Source: Sphingobacterium sp. UBA7855
GTDB lineage: Bacteria > Bacteroidota > Bacteroidia > Sphingobacteriales > Sphingobacteriaceae
DNA: 64,000 bases
Assembly (NCBI GenBank): GCA_002500745.1
Contig: DLST01000018.1
Location: forward strand, 219,227-283,226
Direction: 5' to 3'
Each line of letters starts with the position of its first letter. The first letter of the stretch is position 1. This document shows positions 33,962 through 45,300 of this stretch, piece after piece. Under the pieces are notes generated by a model. That model did not search any database and was not told the origin of the DNA. It saw only the letters and a list, made by a program, of their open reading frames with translations. The position numbers were made by a program, and so were the translations under genes.

Positions 33962-36738
33962 TAGTTTTCAAAATCAAAATAAAGGACCATATGCAAAGCC
34001 CGAGCTGGCTCCTTCTCAAAATCATAGTAGACGTGCTTCATACCCATCGGCCCGGTCGTTTCTGGCTTTTGTGTTTTCGTGCCGATGGCTGAAATACCAT
34101 TCATAAAAGAAATATCGCCTTTCGGAAAAGTAGGTTCCATGTTTTTCCATTCGGTATCTTGCTGTTCTTTTGGCGTATATAAACGCAAAAACACATCCTC
34201 CCGATCGGTAAACACGCGGAAACTTTGATCCTTTCCGATAAATTTGGTCCAGTACATATTGGCATGGTACCCTTTAAATTCGGGATATTCGAATGGCGAT
34301 TCGCCCGTTGCCGTGTTATTGTACTTCTTTTTCCACACGCCAAACTGATTCCCTTTCATCCGGTTTTTCCAAACCCGATAAGGGCCCATTCCCCGATACT
34401 CAACACCTTCGATTTTATCTTCTGGAAAATCGAAATTCACCCCAACAAAACGTGTAAAATAACTTTCAGGAAAATATTGAACATGCATCTTCAACTGTCC
34501 CGAAGCAAGGATTTCCCAACGCAAGGTATTGTAACTCTCTTTTTTATCAAAAGTAGATGCGATAATCACCTTTCCATCCTCACGGTCCAATTTGAAATTC
34601 TTATAATTTGTCGCCGCTTCCTGCAAAACAGGTCCGTTTTTGAAAGGAATTACTCCTTTGGCATTTTGAACCTGCTCCAGCAATCCGCTTGTCTTATTGA
34701 TTTGATAGCTGATGCCATTCGCTTTCACCAGATAGGCATTCGCGGTCTCCTGTACGGCAATATCCCCTGTTCCATTTGGTTTCAGGAGGCTACTTGCCAC
34801 CTGATTCGGCAATGTAATCGGAAAGTTCCAGGTAAAGAGTTCCTGTTGATGCACATCTTTTGCGGTAATATATAAGACATCAAAGTCCTCCCAACCTGTA
34901 GGGAAATCAACTTTTAAAATCCCTTTATCACCGGGGCTGATATTGGGAGCGACAATCGTTCCTTTTTTTGTTTCCTTAACCTCATCATAACCGCCCAACT
35001 TTTTGAGTTCGTACGAAAAGGTACACTGGTTAACATTGGTAAATGCGTATCTATTTTCAATATGGAATGCCCCATCAAATCCCTTGGTCATTTCCCGCTT
35101 TTCAAAGAAGATAGGACTCCATACCTCTTTTATCGTAAAGAAGCTTCCTTCTTTTTCGCCATGGGGGCCAATAATACCATCCGGACCACGATTTCCATCA
35201 GTATCTATAATACCGCCTTTATCCGTCCTGACGATTCCCTGATCACGAAAATCCCAAAGAAAGCCACCTGCAGCAAGGGGATTGGCAAGCATCGCATTCC
35301 AATAATCATCTAATCCGGCACCATGCCCGCCATCGTACATACCGTGCAAAAACTCTGTCGGCATAATGATATTGTGCCCATGATCATAGGTACCAATACC
35401 ATAGTTATATTCCCGGTAATGGGTTGTTTCAAAACCATCATGTATGGCCCAAGGATAAATCACAGGGCGTTTTTGAATATCCTCCTCTGCGAAGATGGAA
35501 TCGAGATCCGGATTATGCCCACCTTCATTCCCATTTGCCCAAAAAACAACGGATGGATTATTTTCGGATACGACCATCATCTCCCGCAATAATTTGGTAC
35601 CAACTTCCTTATCGTAGTGTCCGTGCCAGCCCGCTATCTCGTTCATGACATATAACCCCAATGAATCACAGACAGCCAGAAAATGATTGTCTGGTGGATA
35701 ATGGGCCATCCGGACAGCGTTCATATTCATTTCCTTCATGAGCTTCACATCGGCAATGCTAACTTCTTTACTCGTCGTCCGTCCGGATTCCGGAACGAAC
35801 GCATGCCGATTGACCCCTTTGAATCGGACCTTTACGCCATTGACATAAACGCCATCACGTTCTTTGACTTCTATAGTTCGAAAACCAAATTTTTGCACCA
35901 GCTGGTGCTGTACCTTACCATTTTTCGACAAGGTAAATTGTGCTGTATATAAGTTTGGAAATTCGGCAGACCATAATTGCGGCGCTGAAAACTGTCCCTC
36001 GAGCCAGTTATTTTTGTCTGACAGGTTTGCTTTCAGCTGTTTTCCAAACTTCCTTCCTTTGGCGTCAAATAGTTGAACGGTAATTTCATCGGCTTCTCCC
36101 ACCGTCTTTATTTTGGCTAGGAATGTTCCGTCAGCCTTTGCGTCCAACGAAACACGTTCAATATGATGCTGGGGCAGGGCCTCTAAATAGACCGGTCTAA
36201 AAATCCCACCGAAAATCCAGAAATCACCTTCCCGTTCCGCCGCATTCACCGACTTGTTTGCCGAATGTTTAGCGACATTGACTTCCAATAGATTTTCTTC
36301 GCCAAACTTCAATAGTTTCGTAATATCGTATTTGAAAACATAATATGATCCCTGATGGATGGCGCCGGCCAGCTTACCATTGATCTTGACTTCGGTATCG
36401 GTCATCGAACCTTCAAAAACTATCCGAACCTGCTTATCTTTCCAGGCATCGGACACATTAAATCTATATTTATAGTGACCGACCTCTTTGCCTTTATCAG
36501 CCTCTTTATTGAAGCCGTAATTATATTTCCCAAAGCCCTGTTGTTCCCAGTTGGAGGGAACTGGTATTTTAGTCCATTTCCCAGCGTTCAAGCCTTCGGT
36601 CACATAAAAATCCCATAACACACCATCATCCTTTCCTGTTCCAGAGAGGTATTGGCTCGCTGTTTTTTGGGCAGATACCTGCAATCCCATAGTCCCAAAA
36701 AAAAGTAAGGATAACGCTATTTTTGTTTTCAAGTTCAT
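33961..36738 (-). CDS. GH2 beta-galactosidase-type enzyme, secreted
   Basis: Exported GH2 enzyme of 925 residues (signal ends at VSAQ). The jelly roll contains PVPSNWEQQGFGKYNYG and GSMTDTEVKINGK. In the TIM barrel, VVFWANGNEGGHNPD gives the acid/base Glu-405, and IMPTEFLHGMYDG gives Glu-462 at the nucleophile position. Residue context around both catalytic residues differs from classical LacZ, which suggests a specialised linkage. The last part (FRVFTDREDVFLRLYTPK) is a beta domain. It starts 12 bases after the O-acetylesterase-like gene. Family certain, substrate inferred. Confidence 0.85.
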   Translation of the reverse strand: MNLKTKIALSLLFFGTMGLQVSAQKTASQYLSGTGKDDGVLWDFYVTEGLNAGKWTKIPVPSNWEQQGFGKYNYGFNKEADKGKEVGHYKYRFNVSDAWKDKQVRIVFEGSMTDTEVKINGKLAGAIHQGSYYVFKYDITKLLKFGEENLLEVNVAKHSANKSVNAAEREGDFWIFGGIFRPVYLEALPQHHIERVSLDAKADGTFLAKIKTVGEADEITVQLFDAKGRKFGKQLKANLSDKNNWLEGQFSAPQLWSAEFPNLYTAQFTLSKNGKVQHQLVQKFGFRTIEVKERDGVYVNGVKVRFKGVNRHAFVPESGRTTSKEVSIADVKLMKEMNMNAVRMAHYPPDNHFLAVCDSLGLYVMNEIAGWHGHYDKEVGTKLLREMMVVSENNPSVVFWANGNEGGHNPDLDSIFAEEDIQKRPVIYPWAIHDGFETTHYREYNYGIGTYDHGHNIIMPTEFLHGMYDGGHGAGLDDYWNAMLANPLAAGGFLWDFRDQGIVRTDKGGIIDTDGNRGPDGIIGPHGEKEGSFFTIKEVWSPIFFEKREMTKGFDGAFHIENRYAFTNVNQCTFSYELKKLGGYDEVKETKKGTIVAPNISPGDKGILKVDFPTGWEDFDVLYITAKDVHQQELFTWNFPITLPNQVASSLLKPNGTGDIAVQETANAYLVKANGISYQINKTSGLLEQVQNAKGVIPFKNGPVLQEAATNYKNFKLDREDGKVIIASTFDKKESYNTLRWEILASGQLKMHVQYFPESYFTRFVGVNFDFPEDKIEGVEYRGMGPYRVWKNRMKGNQFGVWKKKYNNTATGESPFEYPEFKGYHANMYWTKFIGKDQSFRVFTDREDVFLRLYTPKEQQDTEWKNMEPTFPKGDISFMNGISAIGTKTQKPETTGPMGMKHVYYDFEKEPARALHMVLYFDFEN

Positions 36739-36750
36739 GATCGCTAAAGA

Positions 36751-38184
36751 CTATTTCAATTTAATATGTTGTAATGGATTATTTGTTCTAAAAGGTGCGG
36801 CCGGCAGGTCAGCGGTATTCACCAGGTTGGATTGCGCGACTTCGTCCCATCCGAACCGGACCTGACGGATCTGCTGTACCTGGTCACTTTCAAGTATGAC
36901 TGTATGTCCGTTGATAGCAGCCTGTGCTGGATAAAAGATGCCATCCTCACCCGCAACTTCAAATGATGTTAAGGGGTTACCATCAATGGCCTTTAAGCCT
37001 TTCGCATGTTTCAATTTTACCCTTGCTTGTTTGCCTTGATATTTTACGATCTTTAGTTCAGGGCCATCGGCTACAATATTTTTATGATAGACATATTTTA
37101 AAGCCTTAAGGGCATGACGACGACCGATTTCCCATTTATAACTTGGATGGAGATCGTGTGGATCATCGACCAGATCCGTCGTAATGATACGTGCTGTATG
37201 CGGCAATTGTAAAACCAGATCTTGGGCTTCCCGAAATTCCGGCAACACCGTTCTCGGCATACGGACATGATCTTTTTCGTCCAGAGAATAATAAAAAGGT
37301 GCGATCTCGGTAAAATAAAACGGTAATTTGGGGTTCTCCCAAAGAGTCCGCCAATTTTCGATCAGCGCCTTCATTTTATAACTATAACTAATATTCTCTT
37401 TTAAAAAGGTATTGGATTCACCTTGGTACCAAACAAATCCTTTTAAGGTATAAGGCGCTAATGGTGCAATCATCGTATGAAAGAATTTACCGGGATCGCC
37501 TTCTTTCTTTTTATCTTTCAGATAAGGTGAACTTGTCCAATATTCTTCGGAGAACCAGGGCTCGATTCTGCTGCCGCTCACAGCTGATGAAATAATGCCT
37601 ACAGGAACACCTAATTCTTGCTGTAGCGTTTTCCCGAAGAAATAGGCCGGTGCAGAAAATTGACGCAGTGCCGAATCCCGGGCTACGGCCCAGCCCTCAT
37701 ATTGGCCATCCGGCTTGGCTAGAAATTTTCGGCGTACTAAAAAAATTCGGATATTGGGATTGTTTGCTTCGGAAACTTCATTTTTAGGGAAATAGGTGCC
37801 TCTCAACGGAGCTTTAACTTTCTCAATTTTACGCATTTGGTATTCCATATTCGATTGGCCCGAGCACAACCATACTTCACCGACCATAACATCTTTAAGT
37901 TCGATCGTATTGTTTCCCGTGATGGTCAACGTCTGTCCAACCGCATTAGCCGGCATGGCTTTTAGTTCAACTTTCCAACGACCATTTTGATCGGCTTCTG
38001 TCGTCTTCAACTGGTTTTGAAAAGCTACGCTTACCTGCTCGCCAGGGCTCGCTGAACCAAAAATGGCGACCGGTTGGTTGCGCTGTAAAACCATGTGATT
38101 CGCAAAAATATTCGGCAATATGACATTCGCCTTTGCCGAAAAACCGGCTACCAATAAAGCTATATGTACAATAAACCGTCTCAT
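36751..38184 (-). CDS. Sialate O-acetylesterase-like (SASA) esterase
   Basis: Secreted SGNH-type esterase of 477 residues. The N-terminus after the signal (to SAKA) has PNIFANHMVLQRNQPVAIFG and a small beta-domain. The catalytic block GEVWLCSGQSNMEYQM (Ser-111) follows, then FVWYQGESN and DDPHDLHPSYKWEIG (Asp/His of the triad). In pectin loci SASA esterases are taken to remove acetyl groups from galacturonate or side-chain sugars. It directly abuts the BNR/lectin gene, with no intergenic bases. Confidence 0.85.
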   Translation of the reverse strand: MRRFIVHIALLVAGFSAKANVILPNIFANHMVLQRNQPVAIFGSASPGEQVSVAFQNQLKTTEADQNGRWKVELKAMPANAVGQTLTITGNNTIELKDVMVGEVWLCSGQSNMEYQMRKIEKVKAPLRGTYFPKNEVSEANNPNIRIFLVRRKFLAKPDGQYEGWAVARDSALRQFSAPAYFFGKTLQQELGVPVGIISSAVSGSRIEPWFSEEYWTSSPYLKDKKKEGDPGKFFHTMIAPLAPYTLKGFVWYQGESNTFLKENISYSYKMKALIENWRTLWENPKLPFYFTEIAPFYYSLDEKDHVRMPRTVLPEFREAQDLVLQLPHTARIITTDLVDDPHDLHPSYKWEIGRRHALKALKYVYHKNIVADGPELKIVKYQGKQARVKLKHAKGLKAIDGNPLTSFEVAGEDGIFYPAQAAINGHTVILESDQVQQIRQVRFGWDEVAQSNLVNTADLPAAPFRTNNPLQHIKLK

Positions 38185-40017
38185 TTATTTCAGCTTTTGA
38201 GCTTTCAACGAAGTAATCTGATAAGTGGCTTCTTTTACCGAAGCTCCCGCATTTTCGACATCAAAGTCCTGATCTGTTTCCGTATCCGCATTGGGAAACC
38301 TTCTGACATCGCCCGTACGGAACGACACTTTGCTCACGTTACTGGCCGGTTGGAAAAATAACTTTGTCCCTTTATCCTCTCCGTTAATGGCAACTTGATA
38401 AGAACGGGTGTTCACATCGAAAGTTAACACAAAGTGGTAAGATTTTCCAACCTCATATTTCGTCAACGAAGCATTTCGGTACCCGGCTTTATTTTTAATA
38501 ATGCCGTCTTTGTCCATGATAATTCGCGCAGCTGCTAAGCCACTATCATTCACCAATTCAATCTGTAAAGAGCCATGATCATTTTGCTGTGGCGTCACCG
38601 TAAATTCAATGGTCCCTTTTTGGGCCGATTGAATCACACGATCTGCCTTCGCATAGTCAAAAGGATCTTTATCACGCAAGACCAACGCTTTTCCTTCAAC
38701 CTTGGCACTTGCCCACAATGGACTATAGATATTCCAGTTGTTATAGGCTTGTCCTGCATTTTTCGCAAAATCGTCGTTCACGGCCTCATCTACGGTAGAT
38801 TTGATCGGAACAGGTACAACTGCAGTCCAAATATCTTCTTTGTTCATACTGTACGTCAACCACATATTGTTATCGGGAACCACGCCATTACCTTCGACGA
38901 TACCACGAACATATTGCGGTCCATACGACTTATAGTTCCCGCCATAACGCATCGTGGTGATCTCACCGGTCACCAATAACAAATCGGTATAATTCAATCC
39001 ATCATTGCTGGTTGAGACGGCTAGTGGCCACCTGAATTCCGATGGGTTATACACTATTGCGTAACGTCCATCCGAAGTTTTCTGTCCCCAGATTTTCGCA
39101 TTGCTATTCACAAATCCAGGCGCACGCAAAGGCGAATATTGCCAGGTCTTTCCATTATCCTTACTCATTGATGTCAATGCATGTTTCCATAAACCGACGA
39201 CCCTTCCATCATTGAGATGATAAAAAGAAAACGCTTTTACCGGACGTTGCAAAGGAATTAACGGATCGTTTCGATTGGACTCCTCTACCCATTGTTGCAT
39301 CATAAGCGGCGTACCTAGCAACTCGTCACAAGCTTGTACAAAGGCCTTATCCTGGCTCTTTTTATAAAAAGGATATTTGGCCCCCTTCTCATCGAAAGAG
39401 GCATTGAAATGGATAAAATAAATTGGCCCAAAGCTACCATCTTTGTGGATCTCCCGCACGACACGGCCAAGACCATTTCCATCATTTGGATCGTCCTTGG
39501 CATCCAGGGCTACACCGTAGTAAGCAAGCGTCAGCAATTTATCATTCTTTGCATGATAAAAACCCATACGTTGGTGCATGATCGCATACAGGCTTTTTCC
39601 GGCTTTATCAGTTCGTCCCGGCTTGGTAAAACCCTCGGGTACCAGATAAGTAGGGAACAGATCTATAGGATTAGACCAATTGCGGCCATCTTTTGACGTC
39701 AGCAACAATGTTTTTCCTTCCGCGATATGCTCGCCCACGGGATTGCTCAGAAACTGTAAATAATAAGTATTGTTCCAATACGCCAAAAAGGGCTGGTGGT
39801 TATAGGTAAAGTTGTGTCCGCCGGCCAATTCAGGAAATTCTCTGTTTGCTCGAAATACCTGGATATTGTGCGTACCCACAGCAGGTGTCAGCTGCCCGTG
39901 GTGATAGTCTACATTGGATAATGTCTTTCCTATATACCTTACCGTATCTTGCTGTGCTATCGCCTGTTGCACGACAGCAGCCAACGATAGACTGACTAAT
40001 ACTGATTTGATCATCAT
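38185..40017 (-). CDS. BNR propeller with C-terminal lectin-like domain, secreted
   Basis: Exported protein of 610 residues from the ATG giving MMIKSVLVSLSLAAVV, immediately after the upstream stop. Residues about 40-400 form a sialidase-like propeller with Asp-box-type turns (TSKDGRNWSN, SMSKDNGKTWQY, STSNDGLNYTD). The C-terminal region (about 440-600: KGTIEFTVTPQQNDHGSLQIELV) resembles a concanavalin-type or LamG sandwich, probably carbohydrate binding. I do not recognise a characterised family. Catalytic residues are not obvious. Located between GH43-like and SASA genes, it should act on the same oligosaccharide. Confidence 0.6.
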   Translation of the reverse strand: MMIKSVLVSLSLAAVVQQAIAQQDTVRYIGKTLSNVDYHHGQLTPAVGTHNIQVFRANREFPELAGGHNFTYNHQPFLAYWNNTYYLQFLSNPVGEHIAEGKTLLLTSKDGRNWSNPIDLFPTYLVPEGFTKPGRTDKAGKSLYAIMHQRMGFYHAKNDKLLTLAYYGVALDAKDDPNDGNGLGRVVREIHKDGSFGPIYFIHFNASFDEKGAKYPFYKKSQDKAFVQACDELLGTPLMMQQWVEESNRNDPLIPLQRPVKAFSFYHLNDGRVVGLWKHALTSMSKDNGKTWQYSPLRAPGFVNSNAKIWGQKTSDGRYAIVYNPSEFRWPLAVSTSNDGLNYTDLLLVTGEITTMRYGGNYKSYGPQYVRGIVEGNGVVPDNNMWLTYSMNKEDIWTAVVPVPIKSTVDEAVNDDFAKNAGQAYNNWNIYSPLWASAKVEGKALVLRDKDPFDYAKADRVIQSAQKGTIEFTVTPQQNDHGSLQIELVNDSGLAAARIIMDKDGIIKNKAGYRNASLTKYEVGKSYHFVLTFDVNTRSYQVAINGEDKGTKLFFQPASNVSKVSFRTGDVRRFPNADTETDQDFDVENAGASVKEATYQITSLKAQKLK

Positions 40018-40018
40018 A

Positions 40019-40948
40019 TTATTTCTTTTTGGCTTCATCCCGAAGCAAATTTTTTAAATCTTTATTGGACGCTTTGAAGATCGTTCCATGTTTATGCCCT
40101 TCTGGCACGGAAATCATGTCGTTGATTTTTTCGAAGACCTTGAAATCTTTGGTGGACACAGCCTCATAGCTTTTAGTGCCATAAGAGTCGAAATAGATCA
40201 ACCATTGATCCTTGACTTTAAGCACCGCAGGTCCCTCACTTAAATACGGGGAGAAAGGCTCAGAGATCTGCTTAAATGGCCCCAACGGATTTTTCGCAAA
40301 GGCCACCTTTAGATTTCGGTTGGGCCGCGTATTATCCTTTAATACAAGCACATAATCCTTTTGCGTCTTCTTGACAATGACCGCATCAATGATACTAAAG
40401 CCCGGGTCGCTAAATAATTTGGTTGCCGTGAAGGATTTAAAATCCTTTGTTGTCGTATAGTACATGCGGTGATTGTTTTTCTCCTCTTCCACACCTTTCG
40501 CAAAGCGGTAAGGAATGGTGGAGGCCCATATAATAATAAATCGGTCTTCTACATCATCATAAAATATCTCAGGCGCCCAGACATTGACGGTATTTGTTTC
40601 TTGTTGCATCACTGGAACGATCTGTTGATTTTCCCAATGGATCAGGTCTCTCGAACAGGCATAACCAATGCCCTCATTTCCCTGCCAGCCAATAGTCCAT
40701 ACCAGATGATAAATTCCTTGTTTATCCCGGATCATCGACGGATCGCGCATGATTTTCTGTTTTCCTAATTCCGGCTTTAAATACACCCCGTTAATCGTAT
40801 TCCAATGGTATCCATCTTTGCTATACAGATAGCGCAAACCTTCATTGGCCGGTTCGCGGAACGAGGTAAATAGGTAAACATCCCGCTGACAGGAACCCAA
40901 GAGCGATGTCACACTAAATAAAATCAACAATTTGACCAAATTCCTCAT
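40019..40948 (-). CDS. GH43-like five-bladed propeller lipoprotein
   Basis: Lipoprotein of 309 residues (LLGSC, Cys-20). Canonical GH43 signature residues are visible: the general base Asp-69 in MRDPSMI, WAPEIFYDD, the pKa modulator Asp-188 in SIIDAVIV, and the general acid Glu-238 in YLSEGPAVL. The length matches a single-domain GH43 propeller. Such enzymes act on arabinofuranose, xylose or galactose. It overlaps the GH140-like gene by one base and lies one base before the BNR/lectin gene. Confidence 0.75.
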   Translation of the reverse strand: MRNLVKLLILFSVTSLLGSCQRDVYLFTSFREPANEGLRYLYSKDGYHWNTINGVYLKPELGKQKIMRDPSMIRDKQGIYHLVWTIGWQGNEGIGYACSRDLIHWENQQIVPVMQQETNTVNVWAPEIFYDDVEDRFIIIWASTIPYRFAKGVEEEKNNHRMYYTTTKDFKSFTATKLFSDPGFSIIDAVIVKKTQKDYVLVLKDNTRPNRNLKVAFAKNPLGPFKQISEPFSPYLSEGPAVLKVKDQWLIYFDSYGTKSYEAVSTKDFKVFEKINDMISVPEGHKHGTIFKASNKDLKNLLRDEAKKK

Positions 40949-42348
40949 TAAATGCTATCTAAGATTAATACCCAGTCGTTTCCGTCCTTTTGTCCTCCCT
41001 CAGGCACAAAAGTTTGTACACCCTTGTTTTCAAATTCCCCGATTACCTTGGTTGATCCATTCCGAGGGTCAAACCAGGAAGCTTTTACTTTATCCCCATT
41101 GATTTTTCCCATATTAATTTTCATTTCCCTACCATTGTAATTGTAGATAAATGCATAGCCCGATGTTCTTGTTGCGAGTAAGCGGTTGTATTTCTCGCCA
41201 TTATCCGCAATTAAAGACTGATCTGGAACACGATCAAAGTAATTGTCTCTGGAAAGCATAAGTTCTTTTAAGTACTTCATCTGAGCAGCACCAGGTGCAT
41301 TGATTGCCAAGCTCCATACTTCATCCGAACCATAGGCCGAAGTGGAGTCTTGCTTTCCATGCATCTGCATGACCGAGTTCTGTCCGTAGGTATACCCAAA
41401 TGCCCCAGCAAATACAGACCAGTATCCGTATCGTCTTACGTCGGCATCGCCCCAGCGTGGCTGAGTAATGTCGTGTAATCCCTGTGGGATGCCTTCATAA
41501 GAGGGTTCGCCGTCGATCGTTGGCTTGAAGGGCTTCATATCCCAGTCGGCCGCCATAAACTTCCAGTTATCCTCACCATAATGTTTCTGTTCATTCGCGG
41601 AAGTGTCCTGAGCATAAGTACGGTGTCCCGATTGTACCATGTTGAAATCCAGCCAAGGTCTATTATGAAACCAATCCGAAGAAGCCGTTCGTCCTCTAGG
41701 ATGAAAAGTCATTAAATGGTTATGATCGATGGATTTTATTGTTTGGCCGATTTTCTCCCACACTTCCATCTTATCAGATCCCTTGATATCACCCCCATTC
41801 AGCCAAATGATATTCGGACGGTCTTTCCACCTTTCCGCAAGAAACGTGGCATATTTTTCTGCTTGCTCAGCTGATACTTTTCCATCCTTCACCGGAGATC
41901 CCCAAACCGGGACCAAAGCAACGTAGAGTCCCTTTTCAGCTGCCTTATCAATAATGTAATCGACATGATCCCAATAATCATACGCTGTTGCATTATCCGG
42001 ATTGTTCCCTTCGGTCACTAGCGGTCTGGAAATATCTTTGTTGACAACCGAAGAATCACCATAACTATTTACAGAAGGAACCGTATGCAAGACCATGGCC
42101 TGGATGACATTGAAACCTTTTTGTTTTCGATCTTCCAGGTATTGATCAGCTTCGGATCGGTTGAGTTTATTAAACAATAACCAACCTGTATCACCCAACC
42201 AAAAGAAAGGACGCCCATCCTCGGTCATCATATATCGGCCATTTTCCGAGATCTTCAATAGGGATAGGTGCTTGGTCTCTTTATTGGATGCGCACGAAAA
42301 GAGTGCTCCTGCAACTGTAATTAGTATAAGTTTCTTACGAATAGACAT
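40948..42348 (-). CDS. GH140 apiosidase-like (DUF4038) lipoprotein
   Basis: TIM-barrel enzyme of 466 residues of the DUF4038/GH140 family, known for endo-apiosidase activity on apiogalacturonan-type side chains of rhamnogalacturonan II. A lipobox-like site is at FSC (Cys-19). The barrel begins YMMTEDGRPFFWLGDTGW. WLNGGDIKGSD (Asp-187) and TIDGEPSYEG (Glu-281) occupy the acid/base and nucleophile positions of the family. The C-terminal beta domain ends with DWVLILDS. It is the strongest single marker that the locus targets an apiose-containing pectin. Separated by 4 bases from the DUF6298 gene. Confidence 0.85.
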   Translation of the reverse strand: MSIRKKLILITVAGALFSCASNKETKHLSLLKISENGRYMMTEDGRPFFWLGDTGWLLFNKLNRSEADQYLEDRKQKGFNVIQAMVLHTVPSVNSYGDSSVVNKDISRPLVTEGNNPDNATAYDYWDHVDYIIDKAAEKGLYVALVPVWGSPVKDGKVSAEQAEKYATFLAERWKDRPNIIWLNGGDIKGSDKMEVWEKIGQTIKSIDHNHLMTFHPRGRTASSDWFHNRPWLDFNMVQSGHRTYAQDTSANEQKHYGEDNWKFMAADWDMKPFKPTIDGEPSYEGIPQGLHDITQPRWGDADVRRYGYWSVFAGAFGYTYGQNSVMQMHGKQDSTSAYGSDEVWSLAINAPGAAQMKYLKELMLSRDNYFDRVPDQSLIADNGEKYNRLLATRTSGYAFIYNYNGREMKINMGKINGDKVKASWFDPRNGSTKVIGEFENKGVQTFVPEGGQKDGNDWVLILDSI

Positions 42349-42352
42349 GTTG

Positions 42353-45300
42353 TTATTTCTTGTTTAACCAGATAATTTCTGAACCTTTTGTATAATTGCT
42401 CAAATTCATGTGCTTGCCTAAATTGATCTGCTCGATTTTGGTAATCGCTCCGTTTTTCGGATTAATATGTGTCATTTCAAAACGTCCTTTATAATCAGAT
42501 AAGTCAATGTCTTCACTTATAGCTTGCTCGCTATAAATAATCAATCCTTGTGCGCTCTTTAATAGCCACATACCTTTGTTGACTTGTACAGTTTTCATCG
42601 CTGATGCTGCACGGTAGAAATCGTTGTTTCCTATCTTAGGTAAGTTTGCCATAGAACCACCAGCCATAAAGGAGGCCCAGGCCATCGTTGGGTAATTGTC
42701 CGCAAAGTATAACACGGCTTTATCTGGATATCTTGTACGGTATTCGGATACGGCCTTATAAACAGCCTCCATCGATGTTTTCTTTGGTTTCAACAAGCGT
42801 GCATGCTGACGTGGCGCCAGATTTTGCCCACCTTGGGGAGCATAGGTCTTTCCATCGGCTTGGTAGTGCCAGTAGCGGATGTCAATGACCTGAATTTCTT
42901 TGGACCGTTCGGTATCGGCCAAAATAGCATCCTGTACGTCTTTCGTCGCGCTCAAACCAATAATTGGATTTTTTCCCGTCTCAGCCTTCCATTCTTTGAT
43001 CACATCGATCCAAAACTGAACGAAATGCAAGGGTCCAGTATATTCGGCACTGATCATCTGAATAACGCCCGAGTTGTCTTTAAAGTTATTTAAACATTGA
43101 CGGATGTACGCGCGGTGTAATGCCCGACGAACAGGATTACTGATATCATAGAACTGTTCGGCCATAAAAATACGTTTGTTTCCGGCATAAGGAACAGGCT
43201 CTGGAAATCCAACATTGTTAATATTATTGGCGGTCCGCCATGGAAAGTCAGCATAGTGCGCACCGGCTTCGATAATATTATGCTGGAAATAATTTTGGTG
43301 AATCAAGACTAAACCTTTTTGGTCGGCTAGATCTGCATATTGTTTCAGGCGTCCCCAGTAAAATTTGTTGTACTTGGTCAAATCATACTTAGACAGGCCG
43401 TCATAGGCTAGCCCTTGGCCACTACGCGCAAAGGGCAGTTCATAAAACGGCGGCCACACTTCCCCATTGATCCGACGAATACGTTCGTGATCGTCACGTC
43501 TCCGATCGTACCAAAGTCCGTAATTGTGATCAATGGCGATAATATTATCTTTTTTTAATGAATCCGTCATCTCTTCAAGATCGTCCGTCAACCCCGCGCC
43601 AACCTCTCCAGGCACATAGCGCGTGATATGTGGTTTAGCTTTTTCAGCACCATGCGGTCGAGCGCTGCCACTCCACCAGGGAACATCCGATTTGGCTCCT
43701 ACGAGTATTTCATCACCGCGTACCAACCAACCGTTTTCGACACGCATATCGGCTTGTTTTTTTGCTGGAGTAGTCTCTTTATAGCCGATCTGATCGATGG
43801 TTTTTACATTTGCGGTCGTATTTAAGGGATAACGATCACCGGCTTCTGCAATAAAGTCAACCAGTTTTGCCATTGGGTTTTCAGACTGACGTGTCAGCTC
43901 CATGGCAACACTGGCAGGAGGGCTACTGGATGCTTCGGTCAGCACTGGCAACAGTACTGCGCGTTCATCAGCCGCTAGGCCAATCCTTTCCCGTAACTGT
44001 GCATAATACAAGCTTTTGGGCTTGATATATTCATTCGATTGCTCCCAGTAGCCATTTCCCTGAAATTGAGACCAAATCCCAAAAGCCCAGTTTTGCGCCG
44101 TCGGCGGTTGGTAACATTCCACAAGTCCAGCTGTCGACTGCCAAAATACAGAATTTGCTGCCGACCATCCAGCTCCCTGACCATCTTGACCTCGGTTTTT
44201 GTAACTAAGGGCCTGTGCATCTATATCCGCGTTATCAAATAGAATTCCTGACGCCCAACTGTCAACACTGCCACTAAAACTGAATGGCTCTACTGCCTGA
44301 CATTGGACAAAAGCATTTGGACCTGCTGCCAGGTAGCCTACAGCGAAGTCATGATAGCCATGCTCAGAATAAAGCCGTTGAAACAGGGTTTGTTGCCCCT
44401 TTGTAAAAAAAGTATATCTTCGTTGTCCACCAATTTCTGACACTGGATTCAGAGAGATACAATCTTCTACAGTCAGTTTTTGAGTACTTGCTAAAGCATA
44501 AACCGCTGATCCTGCGAAATATTGAAATCGCATACGACGCACCCAAACGTTTTCCGCATTTTCAATGGTAATGGCCATCCAGCGGTGGTCTTCGTCCTTG
44601 GGGTTATTTGAATCGAAAGCGGATTGGAGGGCAATATTTTCTATACCAACATTTTCGATTCTTCCTTTCCAAGTATATTGTTCAACTGTAGCTTGGCCAT
44701 AGCGTTTATCCAATGCTGTTGTGATTGGCGCATCGATCTCGATACGATTACCTTTCACAGCGACAATCGTTCTATCCCAGGTAACATCACGTTGCCCAGG
44801 CTTCCAGCCTAAGGAGGTAATGCCACCACCAAAATGATCGGTACCAAGCTGATTAATCCAATTTTGGGTAGAAGGTCTTGTAATCCTAATTTTATCTCCA
44901 GCTTTATAGGAAGCTGCACGATCAATTTCCAATTCCCGCGCGTTGACAGGGACGTAAGAACTTGTTACGTTTGCTTTTTTTGCAAATGTGATATCGTCTT
45001 TTCCGACAACACGGATGAGTGTTTCTCTTGTTGTTCCTTCACCAATGATGACAGTTCCATTTGTTGTGAAACCACTGCCACGCAGAATTACACCTGAGGC
45101 ACTTATTTTAAGGGAACCGGAAACAACATAGGTTCCGGCTTGTAAGAGAACTGCACCGCGCAACCCATCTTTACCTAAAGGCAAGGATGCGACATAGTCG
45201 ATAGCAGCCTGTATACGTTTTGTCGCATCTCCCGTTTTTACAGGAACGACAACAGCAATCTGGGCTGTAGGAATAGCTTCGTTCCCCCCTTTGTATCCTG

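Noticed and set aside
34225..34875. Open frame of 216 codons on the plus strand
   Set aside because: Antisense to the GH2 gene, with isoleucine- and phenylalanine-rich shadow composition and no homology that I can see.
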